A stretch of 64,000 nucleotides of DNA from Neostapfia colusana. Lineage: Eukaryota; Streptophyta; Magnoliopsida; Poales; Poaceae. The notes below the pieces were generated by a model. That model saw nothing but the letters and a program-made list of their open reading frames with translations, searched no databases and was not told the DNA's origin. The position numbers and the translations under genes are program-made. Each line of letters starts with the position of its first letter. Position 1 is the first letter of the stretch. Location of the stretch: assembly GCA_030760725.1 (NCBI GenBank), contig JASWHV010000012.1:82782968-82846967 (forward strand), given 5' to 3'. This document shows positions 46,351 to 56,645 of this stretch, in pieces.

Positions 46351-48730
46351 GAAGGCGCGCTCGTTGCCCCCTCCGGCACAATGTCGATGTGCTGCATGAC
46401 AGCCGTCGCGGAGGCCAGAGATCCTTAGGGAGGTGATTGAGTACTATTTAAAGGTCTTTCCCGACGCCCGGCCAGTCCGACAGGACGGAAAGTCCGCCAC
46501 CCCCGGTGCTTGGCGAACCATGTTGTCATCCTGAAGGCCGGCGAGAAGCTCCGGAAGCGCATCGACTACACCAGTCTCAATAAGGCATGTCCTAAAGATC
46601 TATTTTCTCTCCCTATGATAGATCAAATAGTAGACTCGATGCCAGGCTGCGGTATGCTGTGCTTCTTAGATGCTTACTCAGGTTTCCACCAGACCCCTGT
46701 GTTTGGAGAAGTTGAAGGGCACCCTTTACCATAGTAGTCGGCCTGTACCGTTATGCCTCTATGCCTTATGGCCTAAGGAACGCTCTCCCTACCTTCGTAC
46801 GTGCAATGCACAAGACCTTAGGAGAGCTAATGAGAGACTCAGTTGGGGTATGTGTCGAAGGCATTGTTGTCAAGATCAGACAGGGTTCGTCCCTACTAGA
46901 TAACCTGGCCTTAGTCTTCGTCCGTTCGATAAGTGTGAGCTCGGTATACCCTCTGGAAAACCCTTAGAATACCTGGCCTCACGCCGAGGAACTGAGGCTA
47001 ACCCAGAGAGGGTCAAAGTCATTGGCTCGAAGACCAGAAATTCGCGGGATTCCTAGCTGCGCTGAGTCGGTTTATACCGAGGTTAGCAAAGCGAAGCTTC
47101 TCTAAGCCCCCCCTGGAACTGAACCAGCTCCTGATGACCCTACCCGTAATAGGAGCCCCCCGAGCCTGAAGAGCATCTGCTGCTCTACATCGCGGCGATG
47201 GCTGCAGAGGTGAGTATGGTCCTCACCGCAGAGTGGCTGGACCCCATACCGCCGTAACCTGTTTCGCTGTCAAGAAACAAGTGCCAAGAAACCCAGGATC
47301 CCCGACACAACCTCCCGGAGGACCAGCAGAACCTCCTGGAGGTGCAACGGGATCTCCCCCAGAGGCCCAACAGAACCTCCCGGATGTCCAACGGGACCCC
47401 CGGGGCTCCCGGGACACCAGCGGGGCTTCCCGGAGGTCCAAGACAGCCTGGGGGACCTCCGAGTATCAAGCACCCGGCGGTCTCCCCAGGCTGAAAGCTA
47501 TCCTCCACAGCCCCCACGCGACGGACAATGCCGCCAAATGGGCGGCGGAGCTACTGGAGTTTGAGCTAGGCTTCCTTCCCCGTCATGCAGACAACAGCTG
47601 AGCACTAGCTGACTTTGTGGCTGAAGTAGACGCCAACGCAGGCTGACTCAGGGGGCCATGGCGACGGTGAACCAGGACCCTGAGCCCTGGCCTTCACCAG
47701 GCCTTACTGAATGCTGCTCGTCGACGGCTCCTTGCGAAAGCAGGGGGCCGGTGCTAGCGTACTGTTCCCCACGCCACCGGGGGGGGGGGGCAGTCTGGGT
47801 ATGTGGTGCGTTTCAATTCCAAGGCAACCAACAACATAGCAGAGTATGAAGCACTCATCCTTGGCCTAAAGACAGCCCTGTCTCTAGGCGCTCGCTAGTC
47901 GTTGGCTCAGGGCGACTCCCACCTGGTTATCAAACAAGATGGTGGAGACAGACTTCCTCGCCTTGGACCTGCACCACATACCGCGCGCTAGCAAGGCCGC
48001 AGCTGATGACCTCTCAATGAAGACCCCCACCGGAGCCCCTGTGCCTGAAGGGGGCTTCGAGAGGACGTTGTCGCGGCCCACAGCCCGGCCCGCCGAGCCG
48101 GGCGAAGGGGGCTAGACGAGCACCTCGAAGCTGGCGGTCCCGGCGGCCATGGATGCCGCCAAGGATCATAAGCGTCACTGGGGACTCCGTGCAACCCAGC
48201 GCTCAAGATCTAGATGCTCAAGTCAGACCCGATGCATGGATCACGGAGGTTCGGGACTACTTGAAAGACAATATCCTCCCTGATGAACGTGTATCCGCTG
48301 AACGGATCGTGCGTATGGCTAAGAGACACATGGCGGTAGAGGGGGATCTCTACCAACGCGGCGCCAACCACATCCTTTTGCGGTGCATAACCCAGGGGGA
48401 AGGCTGCGACTTGTTCGCTGAGATCCATGGAGGCGAATGTGGGAGTCACTCTTCCTCATGCACGCTTGTCGGTAAAGCCTTTCGGCATGACTTCTACTAG
48501 CCGGCAGCACTCCAGGATGCCGTCAAGTTGGTCGAGAGCTGCAAGGCGTGCCTGTTCCACGCCAAGCAGATCCATACACTGGCTTGGACGGTACAGATGA
48601 TCCAGCCCACATGGCCATTTGCCATACGGGAGCTGGACATCCTGGGCCTGGGACCATTCCCCAGAACCGAGGAAAGGGACCCGCTCCCGAACCTTCAGAA
48701 CACAGAACACCGCTGTAAGTTCTACCCCTA
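46351..48730 (+). pseudogene. Tat-2 pol, heavily decayed
   Basis: Frames jump repeatedly. RT fragments are at 46510-46734 and 46761-46967; the YVDD box has become CVEG. A Pro/Gly-rich segment in the RNase H region is at 47270-47490. Fragments of the archaeal-type RNase H lie at 47690-48090. The integrase N-terminal finger is at 48290-48600. A 747-bp in-frame deletion at about 48666 joins LDILG-PFPRT directly to the C-terminal end (HRCKFYP, stop 48729-48731), removing the integrase core. Confidence 0.85.
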
Positions 48731-49322
48731 GAGCAACAATAAGACAGACCCTTCTTTTTATAATAAATTCTATAAAGTCCAGGAACAGTGCTTGGTGCAG
48801 CTAAGCCTCTGGGGACAGTCCAGAACTACGTTCAGCTTCGCCTGGTTCCGACCCCAAGCGCGTAGAGTCTTGCTTCCCTTGAGGCGGGCCGTGGCCTCCA
48901 TATTCAGCCTGCCTTCCCCCTATGGAAATTTATATGAAAAGAAACTTGTCCTACGTTGCTCTTCTTTGATGCTCATTTAGTTTACTTATTAAATTTTTAT
49001 AATTGCCCTGCTAGCGCGTGTTCACCATGCGTTCAGCTCCCTCTTCTCATTCTCATCTTTAGTCGGCATTTGCTGCCCTAGCAAAGGCGGTTGCGTGGGA
49101 GGTACCGGCCCATAGCCAGGGGGGCCCCGAGCCCCCGGCACTTCGCGCACGGTAGTTCCCAAGCACCGTATATATGGACGGGGACCGTAAGCCAAATAAG
49201 ACTAAGAGATAGAGGGGGGGAGCCCCCAAGGAGAATTACGTTTCCCTTACTTGTGTGCAGGACCTCTCGGCCTCAGCTCCCCGCAGGAATATGGTAGGCA
49301 CATCCATCCAATGGAACGCACC
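48731..49322 (+). other. Tat-2 3' internal region, left part
   Basis: Similar to 56646-57100 of Tat-3. No ORF of note. It is interrupted at 49322 by Tat-3. Confidence 0.65.
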
Positions 49323-49412
49323 TGTCGGTACCTGAGATATGGGGTACCCCCGCGCACAGGGTGAAATGCCTAAGGTGCTCGCCCTTCTCCGCAGGGAGAG
49401 CTCCGAAGGCGC

Positions 49413-49695
49413 CACGCGTCTGGCGGGGCCGGACCTCCCTCTCCTCAGAGGAGAGCTCCGGGCCCGCCATGTGGCATACGGAAGCCGGACCTCCCCCTCC
49501 GCGGGAGAGAGGTCCGAAGACGCCACGCGTCCAGCGGGGCCGGACCTCCCTCTCCTCAGAGGTGAGCTCCGGGCCCGCCACGTGGCATGCAGAAGCCGGA
49601 CCTCCCCCTCCGCGGGAGAGAGGTCCGAAGGCGCCACGCGTCCAGCGGGCCCGGACCTCCCTCTCCTCAGAGAAGAGCTCCGGACCCGCCACGTG
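49413..49695 (+). repeat. Phased array of alternating ACGCGT and CACGTG modules in the Tat-3 LTR
   Basis: Cores start at 49413 (CACGCG), 49468 (CATGTG), 49524 (CACGCG), 49579 (CACGTG), 49635 (CACGCG) and 49690 (CACGTG): steps of 55, 56, 55, 56, 55 bp. It is therefore an 111-bp dimer repeated three times. Intervening blocks are GGACCTCCCTCTCCTCAGAG and GGACCTCCCCCTCCGCGG. Confidence 0.9.
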
Positions 49696-50098
49696 GCTGG
49701 AAGAACGGTGCTGCCTGCCCCTGAGCGGTAGGCAGCGGGCGTAAAGGCGCCCCTCACCTTGCCCGTACAAGGTATTCAAGGCCCGCGTCTTCCCAAGACG
49801 CGGAAAAGCGGAGCACGCGCCTGTCAGGTGCCGTTGCGTCCAGTCGCATCACAGACTGGCGCGCGGTGTCAGGACCTGCCAGGTAATAAACGCCGCGACA
49901 AGACATCCCATGCCGCCTGCGCCGTCATCAACCACTATGACTAGTGCGCGGCGTGGGCAGGGCGGCAAAATGAAGACTCAGAAGCCTTCGACCAGAGGCA
50001 ACCACCGGCGTAACTACAGATACGGTAGATAATAGACAATCTTCCCGGGACCACCTGTCGGGTCCCGGCTTCCCTTGTAAGCCGCCCGAGCCTTGGAC

Positions 50099-50105
50099 TA
50101 TAAAA
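50099..50105 (+). promoter_or_regulatory. TATA box of Tat-3 5' LTR
   Basis: TATAAAA, conserved in all Tat LTRs here (13132, 43424, 58262; inverted at 60122-60128). Confidence 0.75.
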
Positions 50106-50423
50106 GGCTCGGGTAGACGTCGATAGAAAGGGTTCGCATTCTGCAACTCATACGCTAGCCATACACTCTCAAGCTGTAACTCACCCCCAAGCTCAGGCCC
50201 CCGGCCCTGAGCAGCAAGCAATACAGCGAGCTCCATAGCTCGCCGTAGACGTAGGGTTTTACGCTCCGGCGGCCTGAACCACGTAAAACTCCCCGTGTCA
50301 AGCTCTCACTAACTCATCCATCCACGCAAGCTCTCTGCTAGGAACTAGCCCCTCCGAAAAAAGAACCTCCGCGGGCTGCCCAGTGCAGGCCCGGGGGAAG
50401 TGTCGATCGCACACTTCGACATT

Positions 50424-50441
50424 TGGCGCGCCAGGTAGGGG
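50424..50441 (+). other. Primer-binding site of Tat-3
   Basis: TGGCGCGCCAGGTAGGGG, 2 bp after the LTR end. Confidence 0.85.
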
Positions 50442-50478
50442 GCTTTTCCCCTAGCGCGACGAGTTTCTGCCGACGAAG

Positions 50479-53025
50479 ATGACCAAGCTCCCTTCGGCGG
50501 CAAGCTCACCTCCCCCGCCTCCGCGGCGAGCCGCGGCTAGGGGGGAGTACAAGCCAACACACTCAGGACGGAGTGTGTCAGTACAAGCTGGGAGCCAGCA
50601 ACCGGCTCTGGCAGCGCCGACCCCGGCAATGAAGGCTCCAACCAGCGTCATATCTCCAGTAGTGCCGGGCGTACCCGGAAGGGGCGCGCTAGCTGCAGCA
50701 AGAGCGCTACTGCACAATCCGCCCGCTGCAGACGCGCCTCAGGCAGCGACCCAGCGGTGGATTCTCGAGGTAGACCGTCTTGTCGTCGCTGCCGCAAGCC
50801 CGCGACTCTGGCGGAGACGACACTCTAACCAGCCGGCCGTGTCGCTGATACGCACGCCGATGGTTGATGAACAGACGGCAGATTCCAGCTCTGCCAGCCC
50901 TCAATCGATGGATCTGAGGACAGAGCTGGAGCGGTGTCGCTCGGGTCAAGATGCCCGGGTATACCTCGAGCAATGCCGAGAAAGGCGTCGCTACCAAGAA
51001 GCTGACGACAGCATGACGTCGGCCTCGACCCAGCCTGAAGAGCAGACCTTCGCCATGCGATCTCTGCCCCAGGTCTGCGCCGTGCAGAATATGCCACAGT
51101 CATATGTACTGCAGATGGCGCCCCCGGCCTATGGTGCAGCTTTGCCCGTACCGGGGTACACTGCGCCTGGTGCGAACTCAGCGTTCGCGGCACCAGAACA
51201 TGCGGTGACAGAAGCAGGGTGTGCAGCCCTCGCGCCTCATCTTCGCTTTGCGAAGTGGCCGCGCAAGTTTCGGCCACACCTGCCCGAGAAGTACGATGGC
51301 AGCGTCAACCCGGCGGAGTTCCTCCAGATCTACTCCACCGCCGTACTTGCCGCAGGAGGGAATGAAGCCGTCATGGCCAATTACTTCCCTGTCACCTTGA
51401 CCGGTCCAGCCCGGTCTTGGCTCATGAACCTCCCCCAAGGTTCCGTCACCTCCTGGGGAGAGCTTTGCCGACAGTTCGTAGCCAACTTCGGCAGCTCCTA
51501 CACCCGGCCTGGCACGGAGCTCGACCTCCACGCCGTCCAGCAGCAACCTGGGGAGTCGCTGCGCTCTTTCATCCAGCGGTTCTCCCAGGTGCGGAACACC
51601 ATCCCACACATTCAAAATGCTTCTGTGGTGGTGGCGTTCCGGCAAGGCGTCCGGGACAGGAAGATGCTCGAGAAGCTCGCGACCAGGGAGGTCCGCGACG
51701 TCTCAGAGCTCTTCAGCTTGGCAGACAAATGCGCCAGAGCTGCCGAAGGACGGAACTGGCACTCGCTGCCATCCTCCGAGTCAGGGGGACTGCCCGGATC
51801 CAGTCCTACTCCCTGTGGAGGCAGCAGGAAGGCCAAGGACCGAGGCAGAAGCAAGATAGAGTCACCGACCGCAGCCCCAGTCGTCACTGCAGCGACGCTC
51901 GGTGGGGCTCGGGGGCCGCGCCCCGACAAGAAGCAGCGAAGATCACCAATCCCAGAAGGTGATAAAGACAATATGTGCCCCGTGCACGGCAGCTGTCGCC
52001 ACACTGCTGCCGAGTGCCGGGAGATCCGAAGGCTCGCAGAGCGCTTCCGCAAGGAGAAGCGGCAGCGGGCTGATGACCTGCCCTTCCGTCCAAAGGAAGA
52101 TGAGCAGAGGATGGATGTTCCAGACAACATCGACCACCCAGAGGAGATCCAGGAGCCTCCGCGTGTCGTGAAGGTGGCACGCAATCACGAGGATTCCGGC
52201 TCCAGCGGCGATGAGCGTCAGAAGAAGCTCTACGTCATATACGGCGGGTCCGCCGACCCCTCGTCCCGAAGCGCAGTCAAGACTCTGCGCCGAGCGGTAG
52301 CGTCGGTGGCGCCACTCCCAAGTGCTGCACCGCACCTAAAGTGGATGGGGACCCCCATCAGCTTTGATGCCACCGACTGCCCCAGGAACATGGCTGGGGC
52401 CGGCCAACTGCCGCTCCTGGTGGCCCCTACCATCGCCAACGTGAGAATGTACCACGTTTTGATGGATGGAGGGGCTGGGCTGAACCTCATCAGCCGTGCA
52501 GCTTTCCAGAAGCTGCAAATCACGATGGCTAAGCTCACCCCGTCGAGTCCGTTCTCAGGGGTAGGGCCGGGACAGGTTATCCCCTACGGCAGCATTAGTC
52601 TCCCGGTGACCTTCGGGGCTCCGGACAGCTATCGAACAGAGTACATTCTGTTCGACGTAGCGGAGATAGACCTCCCCTTCAACGCCATAATCGGCAGGCC
52701 AGCCCTGTACCGGTTCATGGCTGTAGCCCATTACGGCTACCTTGTCCTGAAGATGCCAACACCGACAGGTGTTCTCAGGATTCGTGGGGACCGCACTGCT
52801 GCAGTGTCGGCCCTGGAGAAGCTCCAAGCACTCGCGACAGCTGGGGCCTCAGCCCCTGGCAATACGGAATCGGACCAGCTCCGCCTGTGCGCACGTCACC
52901 GTGCTTCCACCACAGCACCCCGGGTGCAACCTCTCGACGAGGGCGGCGTCCCCTTAAAGGTCGTCCAAGTCGGCGCCGAAGCTACCCAGACCACCCGGGT
53001 AGCCGGGGGCCTGGATAGTAAATAG
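50479..53025 (+). CDS. Tat-3 gag-protease polyprotein (848 aa)
   Basis: ATG 37 bp after the primer site, in a GAAGATGA context shared with Tat-2. The N-terminal 250 residues are low-complexity Ala/Pro-rich. The capsid (Retrotrans_gag-like: FRPHLPEKYDGSV, SWGELCRQFVANFG, QQPGESLRSFIQRF) is at about residues 255-420. A zinc-knuckle variant CX2HX4HX4C (CPVHGSCRHTAAEC) is near residue 500. An aspartic protease follows with VLMDGGAGLNLIS near residue 662 and NAIIGRPALYRF downstream. The ORF ends at TAG 53023-53025, followed in the same frame by pol. Gag forms the virus-like particle and protease cleaves the polyprotein. No internal defect is seen. Confidence 0.93.
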   Translation: MTKLPSAASSPPPPPRRAAARGEYKPTHSGRSVSVQAGSQQPALAAPTPAMKAPTSVISPVVPGVPGRGALAAARALLHNPPAADAPQAATQRWILEVDRLVVAAASPRLWRRRHSNQPAVSLIRTPMVDEQTADSSSASPQSMDLRTELERCRSGQDARVYLEQCRERRRYQEADDSMTSASTQPEEQTFAMRSLPQVCAVQNMPQSYVLQMAPPAYGAALPVPGYTAPGANSAFAAPEHAVTEAGCAALAPHLRFAKWPRKFRPHLPEKYDGSVNPAEFLQIYSTAVLAAGGNEAVMANYFPVTLTGPARSWLMNLPQGSVTSWGELCRQFVANFGSSYTRPGTELDLHAVQQQPGESLRSFIQRFSQVRNTIPHIQNASVVVAFRQGVRDRKMLEKLATREVRDVSELFSLADKCARAAEGRNWHSLPSSESGGLPGSSPTPCGGSRKAKDRGRSKIESPTAAPVVTAATLGGARGPRPDKKQRRSPIPEGDKDNMCPVHGSCRHTAAECREIRRLAERFRKEKRQRADDLPFRPKEDEQRMDVPDNIDHPEEIQEPPRVVKVARNHEDSGSSGDERQKKLYVIYGGSADPSSRSAVKTLRRAVASVAPLPSAAPHLKWMGTPISFDATDCPRNMAGAGQLPLLVAPTIANVRMYHVLMDGGAGLNLISRAAFQKLQITMAKLTPSSPFSGVGPGQVIPYGSISLPVTFGAPDSYRTEYILFDVAEIDLPFNAIIGRPALYRFMAVAHYGYLVLKMPTPTGVLRIRGDRTAAVSALEKLQALATAGASAPGNTESDQLRLCARHRASTTAPRVQPLDEGGVPLKVVQVGAEATQTTRVAGGLDSK

Positions 53026-54632
53026 GAAGGCGCGCTCGTCACCTTCCTCCGGCACAACGTCGACATGTTTGCATGGCAGCCGTCACAGATGCCGGGGATC
53101 CCCAGGAAGGTGATCGAGCACCACTTGAAAGTCTTCCCCGACGCCCGGCCGGTTCAACAGAAGCCCCGCAAGCAGTCCATCGAGCGGCAGAACTTCATCC
53201 GTGAAGAAGTCAAGAAGCTGCTGGACGCTGGCTTCATACGGGAGGTCCACCACCCTCGATGGTTGGCGAACCCCGTCGTTGTCCCGAAGGCTGGCGGGAA
53301 GCTCCGGATGTGCATCGACTACACCAGTCTCAATAAGGCATGTCCTAAAGATCCATTCCCTCTCCCTAGAATAGATCAAATAGTAGACTCAACGTCAGGC
53401 TGTGATATGCTGTGCTTCCTAGACGCCTACTCGGGTTTCCATCAGATTCCCATGTCTAGGGAGGACGAGGAGCACACCTCCTTCATCACAGTAGACGGCC
53501 TTTATTGCTATGTGTCTATGCCTTACGGCCTAAAGAATGCACTCCCCACCTTTGTGCGGGCAATGCACAAAACCTTTGGGGAGTTAATAGGAGACCTGGT
53601 TGAGGTGTATGTCGATGACATAGTTGTCAAGGTCAAGCAGGGTCCGTCCCTGCTAGATAACCTAGCCTTAGTCTTTGACAAGTTGCGCTCTACGCGCACC
53701 AAGCTGAACCCAGATAAATGTGTGTTCGGCGTGTCCTCTGGGAAGCTCTTAGGGTTCCTGGTCTCGCACCGGGGGATTGAGGCCAACCCAGAGAAGATCA
53801 AGGCCATCGACTTGATGCGGCCCCCTGCCCGCGTCAAGGATGTCCAGAAACTCACAGGATGTCTAGCCGCGCTGAGTCGGTTTATACCGAGGCTAGCAGA
53901 GCGGGCACTCCCTTTCTTTAAGCTCCTGCGCAAGTCAGGCCCTTTTGCCTGGACTGACGAAGCAGAAGAGGCTTTCCAGGAGTTGAAGCGACTCCTGACG
54001 ACCCTACCAATCATGGTAGCCCCTGAGCCCGGAGAGCACCTGTTGCTCTACATCGCGGCGACAACTGAAGTAGTGAGTATGGTCCTCGTCGCAGAGCGGC
54101 CGGACCCCTCATCTTCACAACCTGCTCCGGTAGCAGAAGACAGATGCCAGGAGGCCCCACAGGACCAAGACGGTCTCTCGGGCCTCCAAGGCAACCTCCC
54201 GGAGGCCCAGGTCGGCCTCCCGGAGGTCCTGGGCAGTCTCCCGGACCTCCAAGATAAACCCCCGGGGGCCCCACGGGACCCCCCGGGGGCCAAATGGGAC
54301 CTCCCAGAGGTCCCCCAAGACCCCCCGGAGCTCCCGGACAATCAAGATAGCTTAAGGGCCTCCGGGTCCCAGCTCCCGGAGGCCCCCGTGGGTCCGCCCA
54401 CCTCCAGTGGGCCAATGGACGAGGACCTCCCAGGCCTGAGAAAGAGGGTTCGAACCGTACAGAGGCCTGTCTACTACATCAGCGAAGTACTTCATGATGC
54501 CAAGACAAGGTACCTGGAAGTCCACAAGCTGCTGTATGCGGTGCTCATTGCCTCCAGAAAGCTCCGCCATTACTTCCAGGCCCACCGGGTCTCGGTAGTC
54601 ACCTCGTATCCACTGAAGACAATTCTTCACAG
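53026..54632 (+). CDS. Tat-3 pol, first part: reverse transcriptase and RNase H (broken at the end)
   Basis: In frame with gag-pro immediately after the UAG; a Met at 53065 is the first start-like codon but the homologous frame begins earlier. RT shows RMCIDYTSLNKACPKDPFPLP, the catalytic YVDD box near residue 182 from that Met, and conserved SMPYGLKNALPTFVRAM. RNase H starts near 54045 (LLLYIAATTEVVSMVLVAER), is split by a Pro-rich insert (54103-54455), and resumes with VQRPVYYISEVLHD. At about 54625-54635 roughly 10 nt are missing compared with Tat-2, and the frame shifts; the old frame runs on as nonsense to 54993. Confidence 0.88.
54103..54455 (+). repeat. Pro/Leu/Gly-rich repeated insert inside RNase H
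   Basis: About 117 codons of imperfect short repeats built on CTCCCGGAGG and CCTCCAAG units (LPEAQVGLPEVLGSLPD style, then PPGAPRDPPGAK). The frame stays open through it. Tat-2 has a diverged version at 47270-47490. Confidence 0.8.
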
Positions 54633-56645
54633 CCTGGCAACGTTGCTAAATGGGCGGCGGAGCTGGCGGAGTTTGAGCTGGACTTCCTCCCACGCCATGC
54701 AGTCAAGAGCCAAGCACTGGCTGACTTTGTGGCGGAGTGGACACCAACGGAGGCTGACCCAGGGGGCCATGGGGGCGGAGAACCGGAGCACCAAGCTCCG
54801 GTCTTCACCAAACCCCACTGGACACTCTTCTTCGACGGCTCCTCGCGAAAGCAGGGAGCCGGTGCCGGCGTACTGCTCCTCATGCCATCGGGGGAACAGT
54901 TTGGGTATATGGTGCATCTCAATTTCAAGGCAACCAACAACATGGCGGAGTATGAAGCACTCATATTTGGCCTGCAAACAGCCCTGTCTTTAGGCGTTCG
55001 CCAGTTGTTGGCACAGGGCGACTCCCAGCTGGTCATCAAGCAAGTCAAGGGCGAATGCTCCTGCAATGACCCCCAGCTAGCTGCATATCTGCTTCACGTG
55101 CAAATGTTGGAGAAAGAATTCCTCGCCTTGGACCTGCACCACGTACCGCGTGCCGGTAATACCGCAGCCGATGACCTTTCAATGAAGGCTTCCACCGGAG
55201 CCCCTGCGCCCGAAGGAGTCTTCGAGAGGACGTTGCTGCGGCCCACAGCCCGGCCCGCCGAGCCGGGCGAAGGGGGCTTGACCAGCACCTCGAAGCTGGC
55301 GGTCCCGGTGGCCCTACAACCGTGGGCGCCGCCAAGGATCGTAAGCATCACTGGGGACTCCGTGCAACCCAGCGCTCAAGATCCAGAAGCTCAAGTCAGA
55401 CCCGATGCATGGATCACGGAGATCCGGGACTACTTGAAGGACAATATCCTCCCTGATGAACATGCAACCGCTGAACGGATTGTGCGTATGGCTAAGAGGT
55501 ACGCGCTGGTAGAGGGGGATCTCTACCGGCGTGGCGCCAACCACATCCTATTGCGGTGTATAACCCAGGGGGAAGGCTGCGACTTGCTCGCTGAGATCCA
55601 TGGAGGCGAATGTGGAAGTCATTCTTCCTCACGCACGCTTGTCGGTAAAGCCTTCCGGCATGGCTTCTACTGGCCGACAGCACTCCAGGATGCCGTCAAG
55701 CTGGTCGAGAGCTGCAAGGCGTGCCAGTTCCACGCCAAGCATATCCATACACCGGCTCAGGCGGTACAGATGATCCCGCCCTCGTGGCCGTTTGCCGTGT
55801 GGGGGCTGGACATCCTGGGACCATTCCCCAGAACCGTCGGGGGGTTCCGGTACCTCTATGTCGCTATCGACAAGTTCACCAAGTGGCCGGAAGCTACACC
55901 AGTTGTCACCATCAATAAACAATCAGCAGTAAAATTCATCAGATCCATTGTCTGCCGGTTCGGGGTCCCAAACAGGATCATCACTGACAATGGGACCCAG
56001 TTCACCAGCGCAGCGTTCCAAGACTACTGCGAGGACCTTGGCATTCAGGTATGCTATGCCTCTGTCGCTCACCCGAAGAGCAATGGGCAAGTCGAGAGGG
56101 CCAATGCGGAGATTCTCCGGGGCCTCAAGACTCGTACCTTCGCCAGCCTGAAGAAACATGGTGCCTATTGGGTAGATGAACTTCCGAGCACGCTATGGGC
56201 TAACCGGACATCCCAGAGCCGGGCCACCGGGGAGACACCCTTCTTCATGGTGTACGGGGCCGAAGCTGTACTTCCTCCAGAAGTCACCATGAAGTCTCAC
56301 CGTGTCCGGGCTTACGACAAAGCCACGCAGGACAACCTCCGGCGTGGAGAAATCGACCTCGTCGATGAGGTCCGATTACATGCGGCACTCCGTAAAGCGC
56401 GGTACAGACAGGCGCTTCGGCGCTACCACCAGAGGTCTGTGCGTGCCCGGGAGCTGCAGGAAGGTGACCTGGTGTTGCGGCGCATACTTTCTCGCGAAGG
56501 GACCCACAAACTCTCCCCTAGTTGGGAAGGCCCCTTCCGAGTCACGAAAGTATGCCGCCCCGGGTGTGTGCGCCTTTCCACCGAGGATGGGGACCTGCTC
56601 CCGAATCCTTGGAACATAGAACACCTCCGTAAGTTCTACCCCTAA
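54633..56645 (+). CDS. Tat-3 pol, second part: archaeal-type RNase H and integrase
   Basis: The frame is shifted by -1 relative to RT. It reads KWAAELAEFELDFLPRHA, then a second RNase H domain (LFFDGSSRKQGAGAGVLL, NNMAEYEALIFGL, AQGDSQLVIKQVKG, VPRAGNTAADDLS) that is the hallmark of Tat elements. Integrase follows: zinc finger H-H-C-C (GGECGSHSSS...SCKACQFH), catalytic motifs LDILGPFP, TDNGTQF and NGQVERANAE (D,D,E), and a C-terminal part ending WNIEHLRKFYP. Stop TAA at 56643-56645. All catalytic residues are present. It would join the RT product in the ancestral element. Confidence 0.92.
   Translation, partial: PGNVAKWAAELAEFELDFLPRHAVKSQALADFVAEWTPTEADPGGHGGGEPEHQAPVFTKPHWTLFFDGSSRKQGAGAGVLLLMPSGEQFGYMVHLNFKATNNMAEYEALIFGLQTALSLGVRQLLAQGDSQLVIKQVKGECSCNDPQLAAYLLHVQMLEKEFLALDLHHVPRAGNTAADDLSMKASTGAPAPEGVFERTLLRPTARPAEPGEGGLTSTSKLAVPVALQPWAPPRIVSITGDSVQPSAQDPEAQVRPDAWITEIRDYLKDNILPDEHATAERIVRMAKRYALVEGDLYRRGANHILLRCITQGEGCDLLAEIHGGECGSHSSSRTLVGKAFRHGFYWPTALQDAVKLVESCKACQFHAKHIHTPAQAVQMIPPSWPFAVWGLDILGPFPRTVGGFRYLYVAIDKFTKWPEATPVVTINKQSAVKFIRSIVCRFGVPNRIITDNGTQFTSAAFQDYCEDLGIQVCYASVAHPKSNGQVERANAEILRGLKTRTFASLKKHGAYWVDELPSTLWANRTSQSRATGETPFFMVYGAEAVLPPEVTMKSHRVRAYDKATQDNLRRGEIDLVDEVRLHAALRKARYRQALRRYHQRSVRARELQEGDLVLRRILSREGTHKLSPSWEGPFRVTKVCRPGCVRLSTEDGDLLPNPWNIEHLRKFYP

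Larger units (their letters stand above)
49323..50421 (+). repeat. 5' LTR of Tat-3 (1,099 bp)
   Basis: TGTCGGTACC to CTTCGACA, with TGTCG/CGACA inverted termini. It holds the six-module G-box/ACGCGT array (49413-49695) and the TATA box at 50099. Confidence 0.97.

Noticed and set aside
49413..49695. CRISPR-like regular spacing of repeats
   Set aside because: Repeats and 'spacers' are both similar from unit to unit and the context is a plant LTR; there are no cas genes.
54600..54993. Programmed -1 frameshift in Tat-3 pol
   Set aside because: No slippery heptamer is evident and comparison with Tat-2 shows missing bases, so a mutation or sequence error is simpler.
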